Positions 61,401 to 64,000 of a stretch of DNA of 64,000 bases are shown one piece after another. The position numbers and the translations under genes are program-made. The stretch's first letter is position 1, and each line of letters begins with the position of its first letter. The stretch is taken from positions 44,165,757-44,229,756 of the forward strand of contig CM059562.1 of NCBI GenBank assembly GCA_030386875.1, read 5' to 3'. The notes beneath the pieces are model-generated. The model saw only the letters and a list, made by a program, of their open reading frames with translations, searched no databases and was not told where the DNA came from. The stretch is from Morinoia aosen (Eukaryota > Arthropoda > Malacostraca > Amphipoda > Talitridae).

Positions 61401-63786
61401 GGATGCGAACGATGTTCTTTGGTGCACTATTTTCTACATCAATTTAAAGGCCGCTAAAATTATTTATTTTTTCTGTCGAGGATTCTTGAATGTCGAGAAA
61501 TGTCTAATCCTCTATATTATTTCAGCGAAAGTTACATTTAATTAGTATATTTCAACTGTGAAACGAATGATTACCGTGGAGCATTTGCCGAATGCAATAA
61601 AATCAGCTACCTATAGTTGCTTTAGATCGTTAGTTCGATGATCATGAAGGAGATGCTTTTCAAAGTGGTTGCCCTTGGATTTTCGTGCTTTCAAAGACTA
61701 ACAAAGTTTTTGATGCAAGGGTAAGACAAAACCATAAGAGGTCCTCGTAGAAATTTATCTGTGAAATGAATGTGATTGAAACGAATTATGAGTAGCTTAG
61801 CATCAAAACTCTTCCCAGCACTCAAAATGCAAAAGCGTCAGTAACTCACACCTACACCAAGATCTCTCGGCCAGGGCAGTGTTTTGATGAACTTGTTCGA
61901 AAGAGTACGCGTGCAAATTACATCGTGTTTTCCAACGAATAACTTTTCACAGTTGAGGCGAAGTTCAACTTTAAAAATGATTAAAGTGCTGGTAGTATCT
62001 CTTGCAGATTTCCCTGACCTCAAAGGGACAGTTTTTAGATGTCAAACCCCATCTTAGTCATGGGGTGGACAGCAAATTCTCAAATGTAGAAATCTTTCAT
62101 TTTGTTCAATAAGATACGAATGTATACATCGATCAAATTTTAACTCCTAAACCTAAGAGAGCAAAACGCATTAAAAAACAAGTCATTCACTTAAAAAAAG
62201 TGGAAAAGAAAGTGGGTTCACGACTATTTTTCATGGTTTTATGGCAATAAATTGCGGCTCCTCTCATATATTCTTAATTGAATAAATGTTTATAATGATT
62301 CAATTATGGTGTCTGAAGCCCATGCTTACTCCCATAAAACCACTGCTAGTCTGAAGCGCTGTCTTTATTATACATCCAGTCTAACTTGTTCGTCGCCTGC
62401 ATGCATGTTTTTCGTCGCCCATGTAATTAAATCACTTGGGCGGCGAAAAACATGCATGCTCCGGCGAAAAAGTTAGAATGGGCAGTGGAGAAAATTCTTC
62501 AAGACGAGCTGGCTGATGAAGCAGGGAGATTTCGGAGCAGACTCGAGCTGGTAATTCAGACTAGTGAGGGTTGTAATGACATAATAATTGGTCATAATGT
62601 CGAGACAGGTCTTGATTACATGTTGCAAATAGTTATTTTTTACTGAAATACGAAAGCTGTCTACTTTTTTGGTAGTCCAGCTGCCTCTACATGGTCGTAC
62701 ACAGCACACTGTATATGGGTGGTCTCACGATTGAAATTTTGTGATGGACTACAAATGTTAGAAATATTAGTTCTTAACGGCTAAACCCATCCATCAGTTA
62801 CTAAACAAAAGGATCTCATTGTACTCTAAAACTGAACGCGTGCTTGCATGAGTATGTAAAAAAAGGAGGGAGAGATTTTAATCGAAAGACTGACAAGTAG
62901 TATCTGTGTAGGGGTTCCATATTTCGTTATGTGTGAAATTGTTTGGGTGTGAGCTTAGATTCAAAGACGGTAAATGTGCTGTGTAATTTATGTTAGAAAC
63001 TCTATTGTTCTTTTGTCGCGTCGTTTGAGACCCGATTTGTCTCCCAGTCACCACAATATCATGTGTGCCATGTCCTATCAACATCATTGTGGCTGATAAA
63101 TCATCAGCTGCATTTGAGCTAAACGCCATGGTTTTCGTTACTCCGTATACTAGGGTCCCACTAGTTCACCCGAAATTAATTAACAACCTATTTTTTGGTC
63201 TGTTGTTTTCAATTCTTTTATGTAGTCCTAATCTAATTTTCCAACTAAATCAACTTGAACCCAGAACGTGGGCTCGAAAATAGAAAACGTCTATTTTGCT
63301 TAATTATTTTTATTAAGTCTTTTAAATAGTTGAGACCCATAAAATGTAAACAAACCTTGGAAGAAATAACTATATAATATAAAGTATAAATTCAACACCA
63401 CTTTTCTCACACAGATACTTTTTTAATACTGATTTCATGAAGTTATCTATTTTAAATTGCTAGTTATCTAGCCTACGCTATTTGATTATTGCGGCTCTTA
63501 GCGTGAAATAATTAGCGAATTCTGGCATGTTTTATTTTACTGTACATGTTTAATGAATAATATTAGTAAGCATTGTATGGCAAAGCGTTAACTGTAAATC
63601 GCTTAACATTTGCAGAGCCAGGAAGCGTGCACGAGTTTGTGGTGGAGGCACAAGACGGCGGGGCGGGAGGTGCCGGGCGCAGCGCTGTGTGTTCTGCTGT
63701 CGTACACGTCGCCGGCGAGCTGGGGGACGCTCCCGCCTTCCACTCCTCCGTCTACCGCTTCACGGTGCCTGAGAACGCCACCATTG
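4291..63786 (+). CDS. kug: Fat-like cadherin (FAT1/2/3, kugelei family), internal part, 24 exons
   Basis: A giant single-pass cadherin of the Fat-like group, known in flies for planar organisation of epithelial cells and in vertebrates for actin and junction control at the cell edge. Seen here: 24 exons joined by AG acceptors and GT donors (one GC donor), encoding about 15 extracellular cadherin repeats with LDRE, DxD/DRD and DxNDNxP motifs. The degenerate, calcium-free linkers fall where I recall them in human FAT1 (for example SPRF for SPKF, and QPVF for MPVF), which separates it from Fat/FAT4. Only the middle of the ectodomain is present: no signal peptide, laminin-G, EGF, membrane segment or tail. 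Exon phases are consistent except in exon 9. Exon 3 is an extra insert not present in FAT1 as I recall it. Family assignment is firm. The choice of fat-like rather than another FAT paralogue rests on remembered sequence, not a search. Confidence 0.93.
4493..9169 (+). other. Intron 1, first part
   Basis: AT-rich, no supported gene. Short open frames, including one of 153 codons on the minus strand at 6779-7240, show no known motif. A GC-rich patch near 7430-7470 has no further support as a regulatory site. Confidence 0.55.
9170..10890 (-). mobile_element. Decayed non-LTR retrotransposon (CR1/Jockey-type LINE), minus strand
   Basis: Reading the minus strand from 10880 down: the end of an endonuclease domain (SNLSDHFPVF), a linker with QKPWITEDI, then reverse transcriptase blocks QYGFRSKKSTAHAVLN and FSVFLDFRKAFDCVDK (about 9800-9660), GIPQGSILAPLLFLIFFND (about 9526) and the active-site region LILFTDDCTL (about 9436, with T in place of the usual A of FADD). 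Stops and frame changes break it (for example near 9660). The first part of the endonuclease and any ORF1 are missing, so it is a 5'-truncated, inactive copy. Clade is uncertain. Confidence 0.87.
10891..12654 (+). other. Intron 1, between LINE and Tc1-like relics
   Basis: I see nothing recognisable. The part from about 12120 onward could include the lost N-terminal half of the Tc1-like element, but no motif proves it. Confidence 0.5.
12655..12985 (+). mobile_element. Decayed Tc1-like transposase fragment
   Basis: Translation shows F.VCDGNDLF, a WF.TYEW.PQSPDANLTESYW block and, later and out of frame, a QRQVECKLQL remnant. This fits the C-terminal catalytic part of Tc1/mariner transposases (F..D.DP.H, then W..QSPDLNPIE..W, then the R..A.I..G end). 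Several catalytic positions and the frame are lost. No inverted terminal repeats were identified. Confidence 0.65.
12986..17074 (+). other. Intron 1, last part
   Basis: AT-rich with scattered short open frames and no recognisable gene, RNA or repeat. Ends with the acceptor of exon 2. Confidence 0.55.
17075..17361 (+). CDS. kug: Fat-like cadherin exon 2
   Basis: Follows a 12.6-kb intron. It enters with two bases completing a Gly codon (phase 1) and leaves in phase 0 at gtaaga. It encodes the G-strand part of one repeat (LDREQQAEHVLEV), the linker LDENDHAPEF and the first strand of the next repeat (ESIYRVVVPL). The tail (EHGFPEAVNEISESHH and onward to DEPVSQ) departs from cadherin sequence and leads into the insert exon 3. 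Confidence 0.93.
17362..20189 (+). other. Intron 2
   Basis: 2.8 kb. A 144-codon open frame at 18097-18531 is rich in F, L and I, as expected from AT-rich DNA by chance, and has no motif. Nothing else seen. Confidence 0.55.
20190..21050 (+). CDS. kug: Fat-like cadherin exon 3: acidic then Lys/Arg-rich insert, 287 residues
   Basis: An 861-bp open exon, phase 0 at both ends, between the acceptor ggcaaaag (20189) and the strong donor gtgagt (21051). Its phases match exon 2 (ends phase 0) and exon 4 (starts phase 0). The first about 200 residues are polar and acidic with no cadherin motif. Residues about 205 to 260 (about 20800-20970) are one of the most basic stretches I have seen in an ectodomain, mostly K and R, with several R-x-R/K-R sites such as NRRRF and RFRRQL that resemble furin sites. 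It then returns to neutral sequence (PENLTLGLQEIMR). It sits in the A-B loop of a cadherin repeat, where FAT1 has only a short charged loop. Because it is 287 whole codons it could be skipped without a frameshift. The acceptor has a poor pyrimidine tract. It could also be an unspliced ORF, but length, phase and donor argue for an exon. Confidence 0.78.
21051..23577 (+). other. Intron 3
   Basis: 2.5 kb after the insert exon. No gene, RNA or repeat recognised. Confidence 0.55.
23578..23835 (+). CDS. kug: Fat-like cadherin exon 4
   Basis: Phase 0 to phase 0, acceptor ccccacag, donor gtaatt, 86 codons. The first about 30 residues (FSVSKTPLSGTYRNSF, then NASRVDHG) continue the non-cadherin insert. 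The repeat resumes at RVQVIAYDRDEGEHGAITYS, FKIHPSTGVIYIS and TYQLM. This matches FAT1 YHVIATDKDEGPNAEISYS, so the inserted cassette splits one repeat between its first strand and its DRDEG loop. Confidence 0.92.
23836..24790 (+). other. Intron 4
   Basis: 0.95 kb, AT-rich, nothing recognised. Confidence 0.6.
24791..25007 (+). CDS. kug: Fat-like cadherin exon 5
   Basis: Phase 0 to phase 1, acceptor ttattacag, donor gtgagc. Encodes VEARDGGRPFKQSS, then a linker without the DxND calcium motif (region TERVAATSPHPP), then the next repeat up to DPDGDTLFYKIIG. FAT1 also lacks a calcium linker here, as I recall. Confidence 0.92.
25860..26085 (+). mobile_element. Decayed Tc1-like transposase fragment
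   Basis: At about 25965-26060 the + strand reads SGGSIMF, a stop, GCFLSEGSGKLHVVEATMN. This matches the conserved HGGGSVMVWGCFS..G.G.L......MN block of Tc1-like transposases. A stop replaces the Trp codon and the flanking frames are broken. Ends not found. Confidence 0.75.
27430..28830 (+). mobile_element. Decayed Jockey-like LINE
   Basis: An apurinic endonuclease domain is readable with frame changes: RYHGGVVLYFHSSLP, VVMGDFNALHTDWRNGA (about 27780-27830), a TH.SCSVIDIALTSPE block. It is followed by the RT linker with WHDYVSLLNASYT (about 28400) and an RT remnant QCGFRNHSAPTT (about 28720). MGDFNA..T.W and the SxIDiaLtSP block are typical of Jockey-group endonucleases. The 3' part of the RT is missing or unreadable. 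Purine-rich sequence upstream (about 26600-27430) could be the remains of ORF1, but I see no motif to prove it. Confidence 0.85.
28831..29586 (+). other. Intron 5, last part
   Basis: AT-rich sequence after the Jockey-like relic. Nothing recognised. The first part of this intron (25008-25860) is likewise empty. Confidence 0.55.
29587..29726 (+). CDS. kug: Fat-like cadherin exon 6
   Basis: Phase 1 to phase 0, acceptor tttttcag, donor gtgagt. Encodes GNEDRSFAIGSNNGNLVLA, then LDAEKKAKYLLTVDVSDG. FAT1 has GNYDSHFDVD and LDAEQKSNYNLTVEATDG at the same place. It follows a 4.6-kb intron holding transposon relics. Confidence 0.93.
30077..30318 (+). CDS. kug: Fat-like cadherin exon 7
   Basis: Phase 0 to phase 2, acceptor gatttcag, donor gttaac. 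Encodes the linker VIDRNDNRPRF, then PVYEVDVNENLQPGSRLFSL, ASDRDVDKHLHYSL and LVQPLDR. The donor is followed almost at once by a degenerate minisatellite whose units contain gtaggt. Confidence 0.93.
30330..30600 (+). repeat. Degenerate minisatellite, about 27-30 bp unit, about 9 copies
   Basis: Repeated units built around actcacgatgtaggt with a variable tail (tagtagatt and similar). It begins about a dozen bases after the exon 7 splice donor. Most units contain gtaggt or gtaagt, which look like splice donors. Confidence 0.8.
30601..31750 (+). other. Intron 7 after the minisatellite
   Basis: AT-rich, nothing recognised. Ends at the exon 8 acceptor. Confidence 0.6.
31751..31995 (+). CDS. kug: Fat-like cadherin exon 8
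   Basis: Phase 2 to phase 1, acceptor ggtgcag, donor gtgagt. Encodes REVLHEHILTVQVKD, the linker VRDHNDHKPIFLES, GTVDEEAPLGSVVLKV and IDRDHGLNGAVTYSIVSG. It aligns closely with the FAT1 block that contains SAAVGSVVLQV. Confidence 0.94.
32113..32300 (+). CDS. kug: Fat-like cadherin exon 9, with an apparent 1-base insertion
   Basis: Phase 1 entry after the acceptor ttccag. The preceding intron is only 117 bp, the shortest in the window. Encodes GNIGGVFALDALSGEV, LERRQLPEYWLTVRAEDGG and NLNIFIEL. After IEL (32277-32279) the frame is lost. Skipping one T of the TT at 32280-32281 gives SKNGSPR and a phase 2 end at the gtgtgc donor. That fits exon 10 and matches ADNASPK in FAT1. As written, the exon would end in phase 0 and exon 10 would hit a stop, unless the donor at 32303 (gtgcat) is used, which keeps the frame but gives FKEWLTEV in place of the conserved linker. 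It may be an assembly error or a real mutation. Confidence 0.88.
32301..34386 (+). other. Intron 9
   Basis: 2.1 kb holding only the (GAAT)7 microsatellite at 33143. Confidence 0.6.
33143..33170 (+). repeat. (GAAT)7 microsatellite
   Basis: Seven perfect gaat units in the intron before exon 10. Confidence 0.95.
34387..34621 (+). CDS. kug: Fat-like cadherin exon 10
   Basis: Needs a phase 2 start (one base, then TTC ATG) and ends in phase 0 at gtgagc. Acceptor tatttgcag. Encodes FMQSEYVFDVSEGARVGDFIG, PFVVNPATGIISL and LDFELTQSYNFTLQALSM. The FAT1 counterpart is FTSKEYSVELSETVSIGSFVG and LDFETLPIYTLIIQ. Confidence 0.92.
34622..36134 (+). other. Intron 10
   Basis: 1.5 kb, AT-rich, nothing recognised. 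Confidence 0.6.
36135..36387 (+). CDS. kug: Fat-like cadherin exon 11
   Basis: Phase 0 to phase 1, acceptor tgttcag, donor gtaaga. Encodes the calcium linker VMDENDNAPVFSQHTYKG, VSEAAAPHSVVLQTGNRPL, KARDSDSGQNANLVFTI and YFTIDSSTG. The motif NRPLVVKARDSDS matches the unusual longer loop of FAT1 (NVPLVIRAADAD), strong support for a Fat-like gene. Confidence 0.94.
36388..37659 (+). other. Intron 11
   Basis: 1.3 kb. A small hairpin (cctgttagg and cctaacagg with a 14-base loop) lies near 36847-36880. Nothing else recognised. Confidence 0.55.
37660..37861 (+). CDS. kug: Fat-like cadherin exon 12
   Basis: Phase 1 to phase 2, acceptor gccatgcag, donor gtgaat. The first in-frame stop lies right after the donor. 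Encodes VGVLDHEVTEEVRFSVSVHDGG, the linker IDDINDVPPRFLQPQYNATLLL and PT. It matches IDINDCPPVFAKPLYEASLLLPT in FAT1. Confidence 0.93.
37862..38656 (+). other. Intron 12
   Basis: 0.8 kb, AT-rich, nothing recognised. Confidence 0.6.
38657..38828 (+). CDS. kug: Fat-like cadherin exon 13
   Basis: Phase 2 to phase 0, acceptor tttctcag, donor gtaggc. Encodes LLVVQVAAVDLDSNGEESL, FEITEGDSDEKFTIDPLSG and KNATGLRSQYRLK. The FAT1 equivalents are ITEGNIGEKFSMD and NTTQLRSRYEL. Confidence 0.93.
41541..41750 (+). repeat. 105-bp tandem duplication
   Basis: Two neighbouring 105-bp units, nearly identical (differences seen: aatgag/aaagag and atcatg/atcgtg), so a young duplication. It lies in intron sequence with no gene content. 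Confidence 0.9.
41809..41855 (+). repeat. (TTC)n microsatellite
   Basis: An interrupted run of ttc units, about 47 bp, in the intron before exon 14. The opposite strand is a purine-only GAA tract. Confidence 0.95.
42882..42993 (+). repeat. 28-bp minisatellite, 4 copies
   Basis: Four head-to-tail units of exactly 28 bp with the pattern tcaaaccagtgag..tgg...caaactg, about 75% alike. A fifth, partial unit precedes it from about 42860. It lies in the intron before exon 14. Confidence 0.85.
43458..43760 (+). CDS. kug: Fat-like cadherin exon 14
   Basis: Phase 0 to phase 0, acceptor ttcgcag, donor gtgaga, 101 codons. Encodes VVVSDGLFSSSATV, a degenerate linker (EPLPKTSLRFSQEKYFAVVEE), LNPSPTFSIGETSGVI and FDRELQDTYHLVVE. 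FAT1 has HLKFTQDVYSAVVKEN and FDREQQEAFDVVVE. The linker lacks DxND in both. Confidence 0.94.
43761..45830 (+). other. Intron 14
   Basis: 2.1 kb holding the perfect 30-bp palindrome at 44987. Nothing else recognised. Confidence 0.6.
44987..45016. repeat. Perfect 30-bp palindrome
   Basis: Arms cagcgcgtttcatga and its exact reverse complement with no spacer, inside the intron before exon 15. GC-rich outer part, AT-rich centre. Function unknown. Confidence 0.95.
45831..45986 (+). CDS. kug: Fat-like cadherin exon 15
   Basis: Phase 0 to phase 0, acceptor tctccaccag, donor gtagta, 52 codons. Encodes VRSSVPASPRRISHAS, the calcium linker VILDKNDNHPIFVNTPYFGVV and KKESVIFE. It corresponds to VEDQNDNAPVFVNLPYYAVV in FAT1. 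The phase and length would allow skipping. Confidence 0.92.
45987..46757 (+). other. Intron 15
   Basis: 0.8 kb, AT-rich, nothing recognised. Confidence 0.6.
46758..46929 (+). CDS. kug: Fat-like cadherin exon 16, followed by a GC donor
   Basis: Phase 0 to phase 1, acceptor tgacgaag. Encodes VQATDFDADENKDIRYELV, LFIISQTTGEIRL and YELTVAAYDGG. The exon ends inside a Gly codon at ggag followed by gcgagt, so the intron begins with GC rather than GT. No GT nearby would keep the frame. Confidence 0.92.
46930..46931 (+). promoter_or_regulatory. GC splice donor (GC-AG intron)
   Basis: The intron after exon 16 starts gcgagt after ggag, and ends at the AG of gatgcag (47289). Only this junction keeps the Gly-Gly-Ser reading frame. 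Confidence 0.85.
47290..47511 (+). CDS. kug: Fat-like cadherin exon 17
   Basis: Phase 1 to phase 1, acceptor gatgcag, donor gttagt. Encodes SPRLSAEAEVRLKV, the degenerate linker VDRSQPVFRSQFYSGEVPED, VEAHSQLNRKLFYAIIAGE and DFGIALEEG. FAT1 has NKAMPVFEKPFYSAEIAE, also without a calcium motif, and the same short loop without DxD. Confidence 0.93.
47512..48748 (+). other. Intron 17
   Basis: 1.2 kb, AT-rich, nothing recognised. Confidence 0.6.
48749..49186 (+). CDS. kug: Fat-like cadherin exon 18
   Basis: Phase 1 to phase 1, acceptor tttttccag, donor gtaagt. At 438 bp it is the longest exon of ordinary cadherin sequence here. Encodes LDFEKKPTYLITVRGID, the linker VTDSNDHSPSFASQFLNITV, TSDKDTGINAGVNYRL, VVLKRNLDRETESSHILTIV and TDEGFPPLSS. 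It aligns without gaps of note to one and a half FAT1 repeats. Confidence 0.94.
49187..50940 (+). other. Intron 18
   Basis: 1.75 kb, AT-rich, nothing recognised. Confidence 0.6.
50941..51135 (+). CDS. kug: Fat-like cadherin exon 19
   Basis: Phase 1 to phase 1, acceptor ttcctacag, donor gtgtgt. Encodes the linker VLDMNDNPPEFERQSYQCWV, TESATRGHFVTLVSAVDED, QLSYSIVGGNDEQIF and NMDVNTG. FAT1 has NDNPPLFEQQIYEARISEHAPHG and LQYSILSGND. Confidence 0.93.
51136..52624 (+). other. Intron 19
   Basis: 1.5 kb, AT-rich, nothing recognised. Confidence 0.6.
52625..52791 (+). CDS. kug: Fat-like cadherin exon 20
   Basis: Phase 1 to phase 0, acceptor cacgtcag (weak pyrimidine tract), donor gtcagt. Encodes IVRIWNGQKLKATSEHRLNV, SVTDGVFTAFAGVHVLV and the partly degenerate linker LPVNEHAPMFSQDQYTAR. 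The FAT1 counterpart is LNLSVSDGVFRSSTQVHVTV followed by a linker with no DxND. Confidence 0.9.
52792..53680 (+). other. Intron 20
   Basis: 0.9 kb. A 121-codon open frame at 53203-53568 crosses most of it but has no cadherin motif and no supported splice sites. Confidence 0.55.
53681..53819 (+). CDS. kug: Fat-like cadherin exon 21
   Basis: Phase 0 to phase 1, acceptor tgtgttgcag, donor gtaatg. Encodes VLENEPALTRVAVVQAVDQD, GPYGQLTYKF and NYFGIDENSG, the first half of a repeat. It is the shortest exon found (139 bp). Confidence 0.91.
53820..54879 (+). other. Intron 21
   Basis: 1.06 kb, nothing recognised. Confidence 0.6.
54880..55088 (+). CDS. kug: Fat-like cadherin exon 22
   Basis: Phase 1 to phase 0, acceptor atgtttcag, donor gttaga. 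Encodes GEIWTATELDREATPHLSF, AAVDGGGRSGFTTLTVSV and the calcium linker QDVNDNGPVFELRKYKALI. FAT1 has the same order with DAGGKVAFCTVNV and DDNDNAPQFRATKYEV. Confidence 0.93.
55243..56877 (-). mobile_element. Unidentified interspersed repeat, copy A, with 20-bp flanking duplication
   Basis: A 1.6-kb block flanked by the same 20 bases (gatagagtgcattgtttaaa) at 55223-55242 and 56878-56897, which marks an insertion. Its right part is related to 59585-60480. On the minus strand it has a CCAAT box (ccaatcgcga), a tacgtcac CRE-like site and a TATA box (ggtatatata) in promoter order. No transposase or RT was read. A 20-bp duplication is long for an LTR element and fits retroposition, but the class is not known. 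Confidence 0.75.
56898..58184 (+). other. Intron 22, between repeat copy A and the SINE
   Basis: AT-rich, nothing recognised. The stretches 58371-59240 and 60491-61167 of the same intron are also empty. Confidence 0.55.
58185..58370 (+). mobile_element. tRNA-derived SINE
   Basis: Begins with a tRNA-like head: tggcacagtgg (58193-58203) fits the polymerase III A box exactly, and ggtttcgtatcc (58235-58246) is a B box with one extra base. The body after it (to about 58370) is unrelated to tRNA. The spacing of the boxes and the extra length fit a SINE rather than a tRNA gene. No clear poly-A tail or target duplication was seen. Confidence 0.75.
59240..60490 (-). mobile_element. Unidentified interspersed repeat, copy B
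   Basis: A diverged direct copy of the same family as 55243-56877. Shared landmarks in order: the aagtaactag/tattccctg block, a tacccc-rich segment, tcacaaagcac, atcaagcctg, ataaaacacgaatat, tagaccggtt, then the promoter-like block (minus strand: ccaatcgcgag, gctacgtcact, ggtataaaag) and the ctaccccctacgtactcctcctt segment. It has many small indels against copy A, so the family is old. Its ends are only approximate. Confidence 0.75.
61168..61309 (+). CDS. kug: Fat-like cadherin exon 23
   Basis: Phase 0 to phase 1, acceptor gttgcag, donor gtaagc, after a 6.1-kb intron filled with repeats. Encodes VRATDEDEGANGSVKYSFHSG and VLDDQTGEIAV. FAT1 has ASDADEGSNADITYAI. Confidence 0.91.
61310..63615 (+). 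other. Intron 23
   Basis: 2.3 kb holding the long inverted repeat at 62380. Nothing else recognised. Confidence 0.6.
62380..62477. repeat. Inverted repeat, about 42-bp arms with 15-bp spacer
   Basis: Left arm 62380-62421 and right arm 62437-62477 are reverse complements apart from a few changes and one 1-base gap. The core catgcatgtttttcg is exact. Each arm also holds two tandem ttcgtcgcc-like words. It can form a strong hairpin in DNA or pre-mRNA. Possibly the fused ends of a small foldback element. Confidence 0.9.
63616..63786 (+). CDS. kug: Fat-like cadherin exon 24 (last in window)
   Basis: Phase 1 to phase 1, acceptor atttgcag, donor gtgagg. Encodes GSVHEFVVEAQDGGAGG, a degenerate linker (VAGELGDAPAFHSSVYRF) and TVPENATIG. 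FAT1 has PEMQLPKFSEPFYTF and TVSEDVPIG. The coding sequence continues beyond the window. Confidence 0.92.
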
Positions 63787-64000
63787 GTGAGGAACTCACC
63801 TGAGCTGTGCAAAGAGTATAAAAATTCATATTTTTACTCATTATGTGAATACAATGTATAGTACGTTCATGATGAGAGTAAAAACCCTAATGATGTAAGT
63901 CATGTCTATAATCCGTACCTGTAATGATAATGTGCGTTAACAGCTGAAAAATTTGCAGAAGTAACTCAAACGTTATTTTTTATGCCGTTGTGAAGAACTG

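Noticed and set aside
1-64000. CRISPR arrays, operons, bacterial promoters or terminators
   Set aside because: The sequence is an animal gene with spliceosomal introns. The tandem repeats found have no unique spacers.

Overview
The window is animal genomic DNA, most likely from an arthropod. It holds the middle part of one large, intron-rich gene on the + strand. GC-rich exons of 139 to 861 bp sit in AT-rich introns of 0.1 to 12.6 kb. I traced 24 exons (4291 to 63786, about 5.8 kb coding, about 1,940 residues). They encode a run of about 15 cadherin repeats, with linkers of the DxNDNxP type and LDRE motifs. The order of the repeats, and the positions where the calcium-binding linker is missing, match vertebrate FAT1/FAT2/FAT3 and the Drosophila fat-like gene kugelei, rather than Fat/FAT4. 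By my count from memory this is roughly repeats 10/11 to 26 of the 34 in FAT1. The start of the gene and its laminin-G/EGF, membrane and cytoplasmic parts lie outside the window. Splice phases agree at every junction except one: exon 9 carries an apparent extra T.

Layout: 1-2331, upstream intron. 2332-4247, a 5'-truncated Penelope-like retroelement lying 43 bp before exon 1, with a 12-bp target duplication and, at its 5' junction, an inverted copy of the first bases of that exon. 4291-4492, exon 1. 4493-17074, a 12.6-kb intron with a decayed LINE on the minus strand and a decayed Tc1-like transposase. 17075-25007, exons 2 to 5, including an unusual 861-bp exon for an acidic, then strongly Lys/Arg-rich insert inside a cadherin repeat. 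25008-29586, an intron with a second Tc1-like relic and a Jockey-like LINE relic. 29587-55088, exons 6 to 22, with introns holding two minisatellites, a 105-bp tandem duplication, microsatellites and a perfect 30-bp palindrome. 55089-61167, an intron with two diverged copies of an unidentified repeat that carries a promoter-like block on the minus strand, and a tRNA-derived SINE between them. 61168-63786, exons 23 and 24, with a 42-bp-arm hairpin in the intron between them.

Only one host gene is seen. The rest is intron sequence and transposon debris. The species cannot be named from the sequence alone. The mix of Penelope-like, Jockey-like and Tc1-like elements with a tRNA-derived SINE fits an arthropod with a fairly large genome. 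The two most unusual things are the retroelement junction that copied exon 1 in reverse, and the polybasic insert exon.
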